Assembly: GCF_001625325.1 (NCBI RefSeq)
Contig: NZ_JRQQ01000010.1
Span: 1-64,000, forward strand
DNA: 64,000 nt
From: Croceicoccus estronivorus
GTDB lineage: Bacteria; Pseudomonadota; Alphaproteobacteria; Sphingomonadales; Sphingomonadaceae
Reading direction: 5' to 3'
The position numbers were made by a program, and so were the translations under genes. The notes beneath the pieces were generated by a model. That model searched no databases and had not been told where the DNA came from. It saw only the letters and a program-made list of their open reading frames with translations. This document shows positions 37,615 through 49,988 of the stretch, one piece after another; positions within the stretch are counted from its first letter, which is position 1; every line of letters starts with the position of its first letter.

Positions 37615-39294
37615 TCAGTAGTCCGTGAAAAAACGGCCTTTGGGCCATTCGAATGCTGGGTGGGGGAGGTGATCGCCCCAGCGCAATACCGTCTCGTTGC
37701 GACGTGATCCGGTAACGATATGTCGGCCGCGCGACAAAGTGACGACGTCACCCGGCGCATGGGAGTGGCCATCTATTTCGAGTGTGCCATCTTCGACAGT
37801 GTATGGCCCCGGTACTGCGATCGCGATCGTTTCAGGTTCGACGCCTGCTGCGATCCGCTTTCCGGCGACATAGGCGAGCCCCCAATGCTGAATGTAGTTG
37901 TCATGCAACGTCTTTGCGTCGTCGGGCAACAGGTGCAGATCGCTGTCTGTTTTTGCGAAGACATTGCGCAGGGCATGACTCGTGGCGATCACAAGCGGAA
38001 CCTGTTCCTGTTGCATCGCCTCGCTGTATTCCGGTTTTTTCGCACGACGGTAATTTTCCAGGGCCCAGCCGCTGGCAAAGTGTGGAACGGCGCGGGGATA
38101 CTCGCTCAGCATCCCGCTCTCGTCGATATAAGTTACCGGCTGAGGAAATATCTCGCGCAATCCCGTTTGAATCGTCCGCTGCCGGTCCAACATTGTCCTG
38201 TCTTCAATGTAGGAAAGGGCGAATGCATTAAGAACGAATGCGATGCTGAGCGGGATGAGGCCGTAACGGTTGCGAAATTGATCGATGGCCGGCGCCGCTG
38301 CGACAAGGGCAGGGGGCAAGATGAAGACAAAGAAGTATGGGTAGGCGTTGCGATAGAATGCCACCGTGCAAAGCGGAGCGAGCAGCGCGACGAGAATAAT
38401 ACGCTCCTGCCAGGTACGGCCCTGCTTCCATATGAGACACGCGGCCAATATGAGAATAATGGCAAGCAGGGGGGCATAAATGATCTGTCTGACGAGGGAT
38501 CGCCCCTGGGGAAACAATCCGCCTGAAAACATTCGATCAATCGAGAGTTGCCCCAGTCTCGCCACGTCATGCAGGGGGGCAGCCAATCCCATCCTTGGAA
38601 GCCAAGGTCCGACCAGAAGCAGCAGGATCAGGGCCAAAGCCGTTAGTGCTGCGATACCGGCGACAATCCAGCGTTGGGTGGGCGTCTGTAACCGGATCAG
38701 CAGAACGCCGAAAAAGGCAGGCGCATAAAGCACGCTCTTGATCGTCGCCACACTTGCGAGAATGACAAGCAGACCTGCAATTGCCAGTTCCAGCGGACGA
38801 AGCGGGCGACATAGCCCAATCCACAACGCCCCCATCAGCAGCGCTGCGGCAATCATGTCGGCGCGCAAGGCAAACGCATGGAGAAATACATATCCACCAG
38901 ATGCATAGGCAAGCGCGCACAGCGCAGCGGTTTCGCGGCTCGCAAAATAGCGAGCCATGGCGAAAATCGCTGCCAAAGTAGCGAACTCAAAGGGAAGGAT
39001 CAGCGCACGAATGATCCGGATATGTGTGATATTATCGCCGGGGAGCGACGGGACCCAGGAATAGAGCCAGACAAAGGGTGTTTGCAGCCACTGCACGGGC
39101 TGACCGAGCAGATGCCGGTGTATCAGGCTGAAATGGAAGAACTCATCCCAGTTTATGCTCTTCGAAAAGACAAGCTCGAATTGCATCAGGAGGACGAGCG
39201 CCAGGGCCGCGAGCGGCCAGACAATTGATCGGACATCGGGCAGACTGACATTGCCGAATCTGGTGGTGGCAACTGTCGAAGCAGATGCGGTCAC
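37615..39294 (-). CDS. GT-C fold membrane glycosyltransferase-like protein
   Basis: A 559-aa protein with about eleven helices. The first extracytoplasmic loop has Asp50-Glu51 in SINWDEFFHFS, the GT-C acidic pair, and a PMT-like helix pattern follows. The soluble C-terminal third (about 395-559) appears beta-rich and would face the periplasm. It overlaps the upstream GT2 gene by 4 bp, which strongly links it to a polyprenyl-phosphate-sugar donor. The acceptor is unknown. Confidence 0.72.
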   Translation of the reverse strand: MTASASTVATTRFGNVSLPDVRSIVWPLAALALVLLMQFELVFSKSINWDEFFHFSLIHRHLLGQPVQWLQTPFVWLYSWVPSLPGDNITHIRIIRALILPFEFATLAAIFAMARYFASRETAALCALAYASGGYVFLHAFALRADMIAAALLMGALWIGLCRPLRPLELAIAGLLVILASVATIKSVLYAPAFFGVLLIRLQTPTQRWIVAGIAALTALALILLLLVGPWLPRMGLAAPLHDVARLGQLSIDRMFSGGLFPQGRSLVRQIIYAPLLAIILILAACLIWKQGRTWQERIILVALLAPLCTVAFYRNAYPYFFVFILPPALVAAAPAIDQFRNRYGLIPLSIAFVLNAFALSYIEDRTMLDRQRTIQTGLREIFPQPVTYIDESGMLSEYPRAVPHFASGWALENYRRAKKPEYSEAMQQEQVPLVIATSHALRNVFAKTDSDLHLLPDDAKTLHDNYIQHWGLAYVAGKRIAAGVEPETIAIAVPGPYTVEDGTLEIDGHSHAPGDVVTLSRGRHIVTGSRRNETVLRWGDHLPHPAFEWPKGRFFTDY

Positions 39295-40301
39295 GCGGCG
39301 TCCTTTCGCCCATTCTTGTGATGCGTGTGCTCCGTGTCGGGCGTTGAATTTGCAGCTTCCAGCATGTCCTCGATCTGGCGCAGGCGAGTAAGACTGGCTT
39401 CGACCAATTTGCGATTGGCTGCGATCAGATCGGCAAGCACGCCCAGCACGGCGATCAATGTCCCCAGGACCAGCAAGGCACCACCAATCACCAGCGATTG
39501 AACGTGCCCGTCGCCTTCTCCCATCAGGAAATAGACAAGAAACCGCAGGATCGGCAGGGCACCGACAAATGCGATAAGCGCACCAGCCCCGACGAATGCG
39601 CGCAGGGGATTGTACGTCGTGTAGGCGCGGGCCATGGTGATCCCGGTATTCATGATGAAACGCGGGATCGACTTGAACAGACGAGACGGGCGGGTCGTGG
39701 CATTGGTGCGGATCGGTACGCTCAGGATCGCCATCCGTTTCCGCCCTGCCTGGATCAGCATGTCCGTCGTGTAACTGAATTCGGTCGTGATATTGATGCG
39801 CTGTGCTGCCTCGCGGCTGATTGCGCGAAAGCCGCTTACCGCGTCAGTCACCTGGACACGGGAAAGACGCTGCACCGTAGCGCTGCCAAACCTTTGCAGT
39901 TGCCGCTTGATCGCCCCGAAATGGGCGTTGTCCGATACACCCCGGTCACCGATCACGATATCGGCACGCCCATCCAGGATGGGCGTGACAAGCTTCGCAA
40001 TATCTTCACCGGCATATTGCCCGTCGGCGTCAGTGTTCACGATGATGTCCGCACCTGCGCGCAAGGCGGCGTCCACCCCGGATTGGAATGCTGCGGCCAG
40101 TCCGCGGTTGCGGCGGTGGCGCACGACATGGTGAACGCCCCACATTCGCGCGACCTGCGCAGTGTTATCGCTGCTGCCATCGTCGATCACCAGAATCTCG
40201 ATCCGCTCGATCCCGGGGATGGAACGGGGGAGTGCCGCGAGTGTGTCGGGCAGGTGCTCGGCTTCGTTCAGGCACGGAATCTGGATAATCAGCTTGGTCA
40301 T
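39291..40301 (-). CDS. GT2 polyprenyl-phosphate glycosyltransferase (DPM/GtrB-like)
   Basis: A 336-aa GT-A enzyme: DDGSSD at 40-45 and DADGQY at 91-96 bind the nucleotide sugar and metal, and two helices near 235-295 anchor it in the membrane. Such proteins move a sugar from a nucleotide donor to undecaprenyl phosphate. ATG at 40301 is preceded by GGGGGC and is preferred over an upstream start at 40337. It heads the minus-strand operon and is translationally coupled to a GT-C gene. Confidence 0.88.
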   Translation of the reverse strand: MTKLIIQIPCLNEAEHLPDTLAALPRSIPGIERIEILVIDDGSSDNTAQVARMWGVHHVVRHRRNRGLAAAFQSGVDAALRAGADIIVNTDADGQYAGEDIAKLVTPILDGRADIVIGDRGVSDNAHFGAIKRQLQRFGSATVQRLSRVQVTDAVSGFRAISREAAQRINITTEFSYTTDMLIQAGRKRMAILSVPIRTNATTRPSRLFKSIPRFIMNTGITMARAYTTYNPLRAFVGAGALIAFVGALPILRFLVYFLMGEGDGHVQSLVIGGALLVLGTLIAVLGVLADLIAANRKLVEASLTRLRQIEDMLEAANSTPDTEHTHHKNGRKDAA

Positions 40302-40492
40302 GTTGCCCCCACGCTTGCGGCCTTGGACCGCAGTCACCCGACCATTTGGCCTGCCAGGCTTTAAGGAAGCGTAAACTATGAAAATTTGCTTTTGCGAAGC
40401 TCTGACCAGAGGGCATGAGGGTGGTTGAAGATGGAGAAGGTGAATTCCATGCTGCCTTGTCGTGAAGCTGATTCGTCGTCACGGAGACCGTC

Positions 40493-40768
40493 ATGAGTGA
40501 CGAAGAAGGCCATTGCTGGTTGTGTGGCCGCCCGCTTGGCGAGCAGGTGGAATGGCATCACCCCGTGCCGAAGAAGAAGGGCGGGCGGGCTGTGGTGGCA
40601 CTTCATCCGATTTGTCACCGGACGATCCATGCAAATTTCACGAACTCGGTTCTGGCAAGAATCGGTGATGATCGTGAAACCGTGATGGCCAATGAGACGG
40701 TGGCTCGGTTCGTCAGTTGGGTGGCGAACAAGCCACCTGATTTTCACGCACCGACGAGAAAGGGGTGA
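40493..40768 (+). CDS. Small HNH-type endonuclease-like protein
   Basis: A 91-aa protein with a zinc-knuckle/HNH layout: Cys8-x2-Cys11, His22-His23 in EWHHPVPKKKGG, and Cys41-His42-x3-His46 in ICHRTIHANF. The pattern is complete enough for a beta-beta-alpha-metal nuclease. GGAG (40481-40484) precedes the ATG. It stands alone with no partner gene, and the role (DNA processing, defence or other) is unknown. Confidence 0.75.
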   Translation: MSDEEGHCWLCGRPLGEQVEWHHPVPKKKGGRAVVALHPICHRTIHANFTNSVLARIGDDRETVMANETVARFVSWVANKPPDFHAPTRKG

Positions 40769-40783
40769 GGGTATACTGCCCTG

Positions 40784-42178
40784 CTATGCTGCGGCGAGAG
40801 TTTCCACGAACGTCATGCCATTGTCGCAAGACTTTGCCTGATACATCAGTCGATCCGCTGCGATGATTACGGCCTCTGCGTCGACCGGGGCATCGGCGGG
40901 GACTACGGCGACGCCGACGCTTGCGCCAATCTCCCATTCCTCCCCGTTTGATACACTCGCCAGATTGTTACGCAGATATGCCAGCACGGTATCGACGGAG
41001 AGACCCGATGTCGCAGGGAGCAGGGCGAGAAACTCGTCTCCTCCAAGGCGGGCGAGCATGTCGTCGTTGCGGAACGATTTGCGAAGCGCGGAGGCGACCT
41101 TGATCAGGCACCGATCGCCTTCGGTGTGGCCGAAGCGATCGTTCACACCCTTGAAGCCGTCAAGATCAATGAAGGCGACTGCAAATCCCTCAAGGTTCTC
41201 GTCACCGATCAATTTCTCAAGTCGTTTGAGTGCGCCACGGCGATTGAGCAGTCCGGTAAGCTGGTCATGCTCCGCATCTATTTCGGCTGCGCGGCGGGCC
41301 GATATGTCCTCGATAACTGACACGAAAAAGTCGGGACGGCCGTCATCCTTGCGGATCATAGACACTGTGAGATTGATCCAGACTACGGTGCTGTCCGCAC
41401 GCACGTAGCGTTTCTCCATCGAATATCGTTTCGCACGACCATTCAGGAGATCCTGCAAATGCGCCAGATCCGCATCGAGATCGTCTGGATGGGTAATGCG
41501 CTGGAATCCCCCCTGGATGAGGTCTGCCCGCTCATGTCCTGCAATTTCGCAGAAGCGGTCGTTCACGAGAATGAACTGACCTTCGGGCGTCACGTGGGCG
41601 ATGCCTACAGATGCCTGATCGAATGTTGCCTTGAAGCGCTTGTCCGCTTCCGCACGCGCACGCTCGCCGCGTGCATGCGCGTGACGGGCAAGTCCCAGAT
41701 TGATCAGGCCGGCAAGCAATTGCAGGGCGAGCAAGTCCCCATTGTCAAACGCTTTGCTGACTGTGGAGTGGAGTGTCAGCACACCGACATTGGCCCCTTC
41801 GAAGGGGATAGGAGCGACAATTGCAGACAGAAGCATTGTCCCACCTGGCACTCCACCGGCGGGCTGACGTTGTGCCTTGATAGAGCAGAATCCCGGCAAA
41901 TTGAGCGCATTGCGTGAGCGGCTGCCGACGGCTTTTGCCGTTACGCCGCTAGTCGCACGGCAAACGAGATGTTGCTTCTCGCGTAGCTCGATTTCACCAC
42001 CATCGGCGGCTGGAATCAGGCGCAGTGCGTTGTCGAGAACGATCTGGAGGACACGCTGAAGATCGTCTCCCGCAGCGCTGACTGAAGTCTGTATGGCGAG
42101 AAATTCGCGGGGCCAGTTCAGCATCTTGGCCGACTGATCCTCTGCATCTGCGAAAGAAGGCGTTTTCTGGCGTAACAA
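40784..42178 (-). CDS. GAF-PAS-GGDEF diguanylate cyclase
   Basis: A 464-aa sensor: GAF (about 35-165), PAS/PAC (about 180-295) and GGDEF (about 300-455). The active-site GGDEF is at 379-383, and the inhibitory I-site RNDD (370-373) lies exactly five residues upstream, so it should make c-di-GMP under product inhibition. There is no membrane segment, so it senses an intracellular signal. The start is TTG at 42178; the ATG at 42124 is an alternative that keeps all domains. Confidence 0.9.
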   Translation of the reverse strand: MLRQKTPSFADAEDQSAKMLNWPREFLAIQTSVSAAGDDLQRVLQIVLDNALRLIPAADGGEIELREKQHLVCRATSGVTAKAVGSRSRNALNLPGFCSIKAQRQPAGGVPGGTMLLSAIVAPIPFEGANVGVLTLHSTVSKAFDNGDLLALQLLAGLINLGLARHAHARGERARAEADKRFKATFDQASVGIAHVTPEGQFILVNDRFCEIAGHERADLIQGGFQRITHPDDLDADLAHLQDLLNGRAKRYSMEKRYVRADSTVVWINLTVSMIRKDDGRPDFFVSVIEDISARRAAEIDAEHDQLTGLLNRRGALKRLEKLIGDENLEGFAVAFIDLDGFKGVNDRFGHTEGDRCLIKVASALRKSFRNDDMLARLGGDEFLALLPATSGLSVDTVLAYLRNNLASVSNGEEWEIGASVGVAVVPADAPVDAEAVIIAADRLMYQAKSCDNGMTFVETLAAA

Positions 42179-42285
42179 AATCGTCCCAACCTCGCAGTCT
42201 CGGGTGTCTTACGGGCACAATAGAATTGTTACGGTTGAGACGATGTAAACATTGGGGAACGTTTTGCCACGGTGCGCGGATTTGT

Positions 42286-42317
42286 GACAAAAAAGGGTGC
42301 CGCGATGGGCACCCTTT
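42286..42317 (-). terminator. Intrinsic terminator of the atp operon
   Basis: On the minus strand a perfect 10-bp stem (42308-42317 with 42292-42301), a 6-nt loop and a run of U (complement of 42289-42294). It lies 30 bp after the atpC stop. Confidence 0.85.
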
Positions 42318-42346
42318 CTGTCTATTGTCCGGTGGTGAGGGCAGTT

Positions 42347-42604
42347 TCAGCCTTCAACATGCTCCGCGAGAACGGTGAGGCCATTGGCACCCACTTCGGC
42401 GAAGCCGCCGCGCACCTGAATTTCCTCAGGTGCGCTGCCTTCGGTCTTGTAGATCTGGACGGCGCCATCGGGGACCGTGGACATGAAGGGCGCGTGCCCT
42501 TCCAGCACACCGAATTCGCCTTCCGAGCCGGGGACGACCACCATGTGGACATCCTCGGAGCGGACCAGCTTGGCCGGCGTGACGAGTTCGAAGTGCAGAG
42601 CCAT
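42347..42604 (-). CDS. atpC: ATP synthase epsilon subunit (short form)
   Basis: An 85-aa protein consisting only of the N-terminal beta-sandwich ([52 protein letters not shown]). The C-terminal helical hairpin that inhibits ATP hydrolysis in many bacteria is absent. It forms the central stalk with gamma. The ATG at 42604 lies 4 bp after the atpD stop. Short epsilon subunits are known in alphaproteobacteria, so this is probably natural and not a truncation. Confidence 0.92.
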   Translation of the reverse strand: MALHFELVTPAKLVRSEDVHMVVVPGSEGEFGVLEGHAPFMSTVPDGAVQIYKTEGSAPEEIQVRGGFAEVGANGLTVLAEHVEG

Positions 42605-42608
42605 GATC

Positions 42609-44090
<1,482 letters not shown>

Positions 44091-44969
44091 TTACAGCGCT
44101 TCTGCGCCAGCGATGATTTCGATGAGTTCGGTGGTAATCGCGGCCTGACGGCTGCGGTTGTACTGGATGGTCAGCTTCTGGATCAGGTCGCCCGCGTTGC
44201 GCGTGGCATTGTCCATTGCGGTCATCGATGCACCCTGTTCGGACGCGGCGATTTCCAGCAACGCGCCAAACAACTGCGTCTTGAGGTAACGCGGCAGCAG
44301 CTCGGTGAGAATTTCCTCTTCGCCCGGCTCGTATTCGACGACAGCACCGGAGTTGTCCTCCACCGCTTCCGCAGGGGCAGGGACCGGAATGATCTGCTGC
44401 AGGGTCGGGTCCTGAACAAGAGCCGATTTGAACGTCGGATAGATCAGGTGGGCGATGTCGAATTTGCCGCCTTCGAACATATCGACCAGTTCGGCGGCAA
44501 TTTTTTCCGCTTCCTCGTAGCCCGGGTTACGGACTTCGGAAGTGTCGAATTGGCCGATGATCGCGTCAGGGAAAGCGCGCCTGATAGGGGCGCGGCCCTT
44601 CTTGCCGACGAGATAGAACTGAACCGACTTGCCTTCGGCCTGCAATGCACGGGCTTTCGCCAGGGCAGCGCGGACGATGTTGGAGTTCAGACCGCCGCAA
44701 AGACCCTTGTCGGTGTTGATCACGACCAGAAGGTAGCGTTCACTGCAACCCGTCCCCGCCAGCAGGCGGGGAGCGTTGTCGTTGCCTGCAACTTTGCTGG
44801 CGAGGCTGGCCATGACGTCCGCGAGCCGTGAGGCGTAGGGACGTGCAGCTTCCGCCGCAGCCTGCGCTTTACGCAGCTTTGCGGCGGCGACCATCTGCTT
44901 GGCCTTCGTGATCTTCTGGGTCGACTTGACCGAGTTGATCCGGCCCTTGAGTTCCTTAAGCGAGGCCAT
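44091..44969 (-). CDS. atpG: ATP synthase gamma subunit
   Basis: A 292-aa central-stalk subunit. The N-terminal coiled-coil ([20 protein letters not shown], then [16 protein letters not shown]), [10 protein letters not shown], and the C-terminal [21 protein letters not shown] helix are all characteristic. It rotates inside the alpha3beta3 ring. It is 24 bp from both atpA and atpD. Confidence 0.97.
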   Translation of the reverse strand: MASLKELKGRINSVKSTQKITKAKQMVAAAKLRKAQAAAEAARPYASRLADVMASLASKVAGNDNAPRLLAGTGCSERYLLVVINTDKGLCGGLNSNIVRAALAKARALQAEGKSVQFYLVGKKGRAPIRRAFPDAIIGQFDTSEVRNPGYEEAEKIAAELVDMFEGGKFDIAHLIYPTFKSALVQDPTLQQIIPVPAPAEAVEDNSGAVVEYEPGEEEILTELLPRYLKTQLFGALLEIAASEQGASMTAMDNATRNAGDLIQKLTIQYNRSRQAAITTELIEIIAGAEAL

Positions 44970-44992
44970 GACGGCTCCCTGTTAAGTGTGGC

Positions 44993-47105
<2,113 letters not shown>

Positions 47106-47154
47106 GCGCGAAGGTCCTCTTGGGTCCGAAGGAACGGAAAATTTTTCCCAGCGC

Positions 47155-47177
47155 AAAAAGGCACCCTCAAGGGCACC
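47155..47177 (-). terminator. Intrinsic terminator of the serine protease gene
   Basis: On the minus strand GGUGCCC and GGGUGCC pair (7 bp with two G-U pairs) around a UUGA tetraloop, followed by five U. It separates the protease transcript from the atp operon, whose promoter must then lie very close by. Confidence 0.6.
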
Positions 47178-47277
47178 CCCGGCAAGGTTGGCGGCCCCCT
47201 ATCACCGGGGGGAAAGGGATGCAACCCGAGTCGGGATTCTTGCTGCGACTATTGTGCAGGTGCGGCAGAGACAGGCG

Positions 47278-48843
47278 TCATTCTGCGGTATGGCAGCGAT
47301 AGACCAGCCGCTCGTTCGGCTGTGAAGGCAGCAGCGCAGCGATCGCACCTTGCTGTTCCCCGAGAGCGCGGGCGGCGCCATCCCCGCTGCCGCACGCCGG
47401 AGGATCATATTTCGCCCGTTCGGCCCGGACCGACTCCATTGCATCGTGATCGAGGAGATAGCGGTCCACCCGATATTCCTGCCGGGCGGGGTCGTAATGG
47501 GCGACTGAGACGGTTTCTTCCTCGTTGGGCACCAGAATGCGTGACCATTTTCCGCCCGACAGCCCATACTGGCTGCGGTGATTGACGCAGCCTTCGTCGG
47601 TCCAGTTCAATGGCACATCGTTCATTTCGGCGTTGGTGACGCGGCTGCGGGCAAGATCGATCGTGCAGACCAGATCGCCCTTGCCATTGGCCGCCGCCGG
47701 TTGGGGTTTCTCGGCAGGCACAGTATGCTGGGCGAGCGAGGCGACGGCGCGTTCCTCTATCTGATCCATGGAAGGCCGCGTGAACCAAGCCGCAAACATG
47801 CCGATAAGCACGATACCGGTCAGGGCCCCGGCGATGGTCGCATGGCGCTCGCTTCCCTTCTCCTTGGCATGCCAGGTGTAGAGCCCGGTCAGCAGGGAGA
47901 GGGCTAGCAGCAAGGCTGCAATTGCCATTCCGTTATCCCGTTCCTCCACGATGTCGAATTCCGCGTCCCGCCGTGCCGCGTCGCGCCGCTGTGTAGCTTG
48001 TGCTTCCTGACGGCGAGCGAGTTCCATTGCGGTCTGGGCCTCGCGTTCGGAACGGACGCGTTCCGCCGCGTCGAGTTCTGCCAGGCTCTTGCACGGTAAT
48101 CCGTTGACTACCGGCTCGACCCCGTTGGAACGGAGAAACGGCAGGATCTCGCGCGTGGAAACGGCAAAGAAGAATTCGGCGTCGGTCCCTTGCGATTCGG
48201 CGCCGAAGCTGTTCGCTCCGATGACGCGTCCGCAGTTGTCGAGCAGCGGGCCGCCGGAATTGCCCCGCGCGATGGGCGCGGTATGGAGCACGGTATCGAA
48301 ATCGCGTGTGGGCCGTTCGCCAGAGACATAGCCGCGGCTCTTTACCGGGGGTTGCGGGCGCAGCACGTCGGCAACGGAAAGGCCCTGCGCACGATCTACA
48401 TTCATGGGATAGCCCACCGCGGAAACCAGAGTGCTGTCCTGCGGGGGTACGCTGGCGATTGCCAGTGGAGGCAGATGGAGCGGCTTGGTCGCTTCGATCA
48501 GTGCGAGGTCATTTTTCGGAGAATAGGAGACGATTCTGCCGGGCACCGCTTCTCCACCCTGTGGTGGCACGATGCCGAGAGTGAGGCCGGAAACTTGCAG
48601 CACCTCTTGCACCACGTGTGCATTGGTCAGGATTCTGTCCCCTTGCACGACAAAGCCGGTACCGTGAGAGACCGGGAACAACTGGCTCCCGTCATGACCC
48701 AGCACTACGACACGAACCACCCCGCGCGCTGCTGCCGCAATGTCGGATGGATCCGCACGACTGGGGGTCGGTGCCAGAGCCATCGCGCATATTGCGATAG
48801 GGAGGAGGAAGGAGAGCAGGCGAAGCAGGGGTTTGCCGAACAT
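47278..48843 (-). CDS. Membrane-anchored trypsin-like serine protease
   Basis: A 521-aa protein. After an N-terminal signal/anchor (LLRLLSFLLPIAICAMALA) comes a chymotrypsin-fold protease domain with the triad His76 (NAHVV), Asp112 (NDLALI) and Ser196 (GNSGGP). A charged helical segment follows, then two hydrophobic helices (about 305-325 and 336-355), and a C-terminal domain of about 150 residues with several Cys (CTIDLARSRV, ACGSGDGAA). No PDZ domain is seen, unlike DegP. ATG 48843 is favoured by AGGAG spacing; 48846 is the alternative. Confidence 0.8.
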   Translation of the reverse strand: MFGKPLLRLLSFLLPIAICAMALAPTPSRADPSDIAAAARGVVRVVVLGHDGSQLFPVSHGTGFVVQGDRILTNAHVVQEVLQVSGLTLGIVPPQGGEAVPGRIVSYSPKNDLALIEATKPLHLPPLAIASVPPQDSTLVSAVGYPMNVDRAQGLSVADVLRPQPPVKSRGYVSGERPTRDFDTVLHTAPIARGNSGGPLLDNCGRVIGANSFGAESQGTDAEFFFAVSTREILPFLRSNGVEPVVNGLPCKSLAELDAAERVRSEREAQTAMELARRQEAQATQRRDAARRDAEFDIVEERDNGMAIAALLLALSLLTGLYTWHAKEKGSERHATIAGALTGIVLIGMFAAWFTRPSMDQIEERAVASLAQHTVPAEKPQPAAANGKGDLVCTIDLARSRVTNAEMNDVPLNWTDEGCVNHRSQYGLSGGKWSRILVPNEEETVSVAHYDPARQEYRVDRYLLDHDAMESVRAERAKYDPPACGSGDGAARALGEQQGAIAALLPSQPNERLVYRCHTAE

Positions 48844-48922
48844 CATACTCCTAAATGACAGCAATTGATTTGAGCGCAAGAATCGGGACGCAAATTGCCT
48901 CTCGCATCCCTATGCTGTCTGA

Positions 48923-49960
48923 ATGATGATCGAAGACCCTGAACGCCTGAAAGCGATGAGAGCTGCCTTTGCCGCGCGTGATCGTTCGAAGGATGGCGAT
49001 TTCGTGGTCGCTGTTCGCTCGACCCGGATATATTGCCGTCCGAGTTGCCCGGCCCGCAGGCCGAGGGCGGAAAATATAGCCTTCTATTCCGACAGCGTCA
49101 GTGCGGAGGCGGCAGGGTTCCGTCCCTGCAAGCGCTGCCGACCCGATGAAGCTGCGCGCGACGTGCAGGCCGTACTCGTGGGTATTGCTGCACTACGTGA
49201 TGCCGGGCAAGCGTTGACACTTGCGGAATTGTCCAGCCTGACGGGCTATTCATCGGGCCACTTTCAACGCGTATTCAAACGCGCCACCGGGCTTTCGCCC
49301 GCAGCCTACGGACGTGCCTTGCGAGCAGAACGAGCGCAAGAGGTGCTGTCGGACGGAAAGCGGGTAAGCGATGCGATTTATGATGCGGGGTTTGCCGTAC
49401 CTTCGCGTTTTTACGAGGCGATGGAAGGGAGATTGGGCATGGTGCCATCGGCATGGTTGAACGGTGGGGCCGGTTCCCGGATTTTCTGGTCAGTTGTCGA
49501 TACCAGTTTGGGGGCGATGCTGGTGGCCGCGACGGACAAGGGTGTCTGCCGACTGGCCTTCGACGAAGGGGTGGATGATCTCGCACGGCGTTTCCCCAAT
49601 GCGGACCTGGTCGAAGGAGGGAAGACATTTTCATCTTTGCTGGAACGGGTCGTGGCCTCGGTCGAGCGGCCTGGAACGGAGATGGATATTCCGCTTGATG
49701 TTAGGGGAACTGCTTTTCAGGAGCAGGTATGGGAGGCCTTGAAGGCAATTCCTGCCGGGGAAACCCGAACATATGCGCAGATCGCGGCTGCAGTCGGCAG
49801 CCCCAAGGCGGTGCGTGCCGCAGGAAGTGCGAATGGCGCCAATCCCGTTGCGGTGCTGGTTCCCTGCCATCGGGTGATCCGCTCTGACGGAAGTCTCGGC
49901 GGCTACGCCTACGGGAATGAAATCAAACAGGAATTGCTGCGGCGGGAACAAAATAAGTGA
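48923..49960 (+). CDS. ada: Ada methylated-DNA repair protein and regulator
   Basis: A 345-aa three-domain protein. The N-terminal zinc domain has Cys38, Cys42, Cys69 and Cys72 at exactly the E. coli Ada positions (Cys38 accepts the methyl group from phosphotriesters). An AraC-type HTH follows (about 85-180). The C-terminal O6-methylguanine methyltransferase has the acceptor Cys315 in VPCHRVIR. It should be a complete repair enzyme and activator. It is convergent with priA. Confidence 0.93.
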   Translation: MMIEDPERLKAMRAAFAARDRSKDGDFVVAVRSTRIYCRPSCPARRPRAENIAFYSDSVSAEAAGFRPCKRCRPDEAARDVQAVLVGIAALRDAGQALTLAELSSLTGYSSGHFQRVFKRATGLSPAAYGRALRAERAQEVLSDGKRVSDAIYDAGFAVPSRFYEAMEGRLGMVPSAWLNGGAGSRIFWSVVDTSLGAMLVAATDKGVCRLAFDEGVDDLARRFPNADLVEGGKTFSSLLERVVASVERPGTEMDIPLDVRGTAFQEQVWEALKAIPAGETRTYAQIAAAVGSPKAVRAAGSANGANPVAVLVPCHRVIRSDGSLGGYAYGNEIKQELLRREQNK

Positions 49961-49988
49961 GCCCGGTGCGGTGGCGCAAGAGTTGCCG

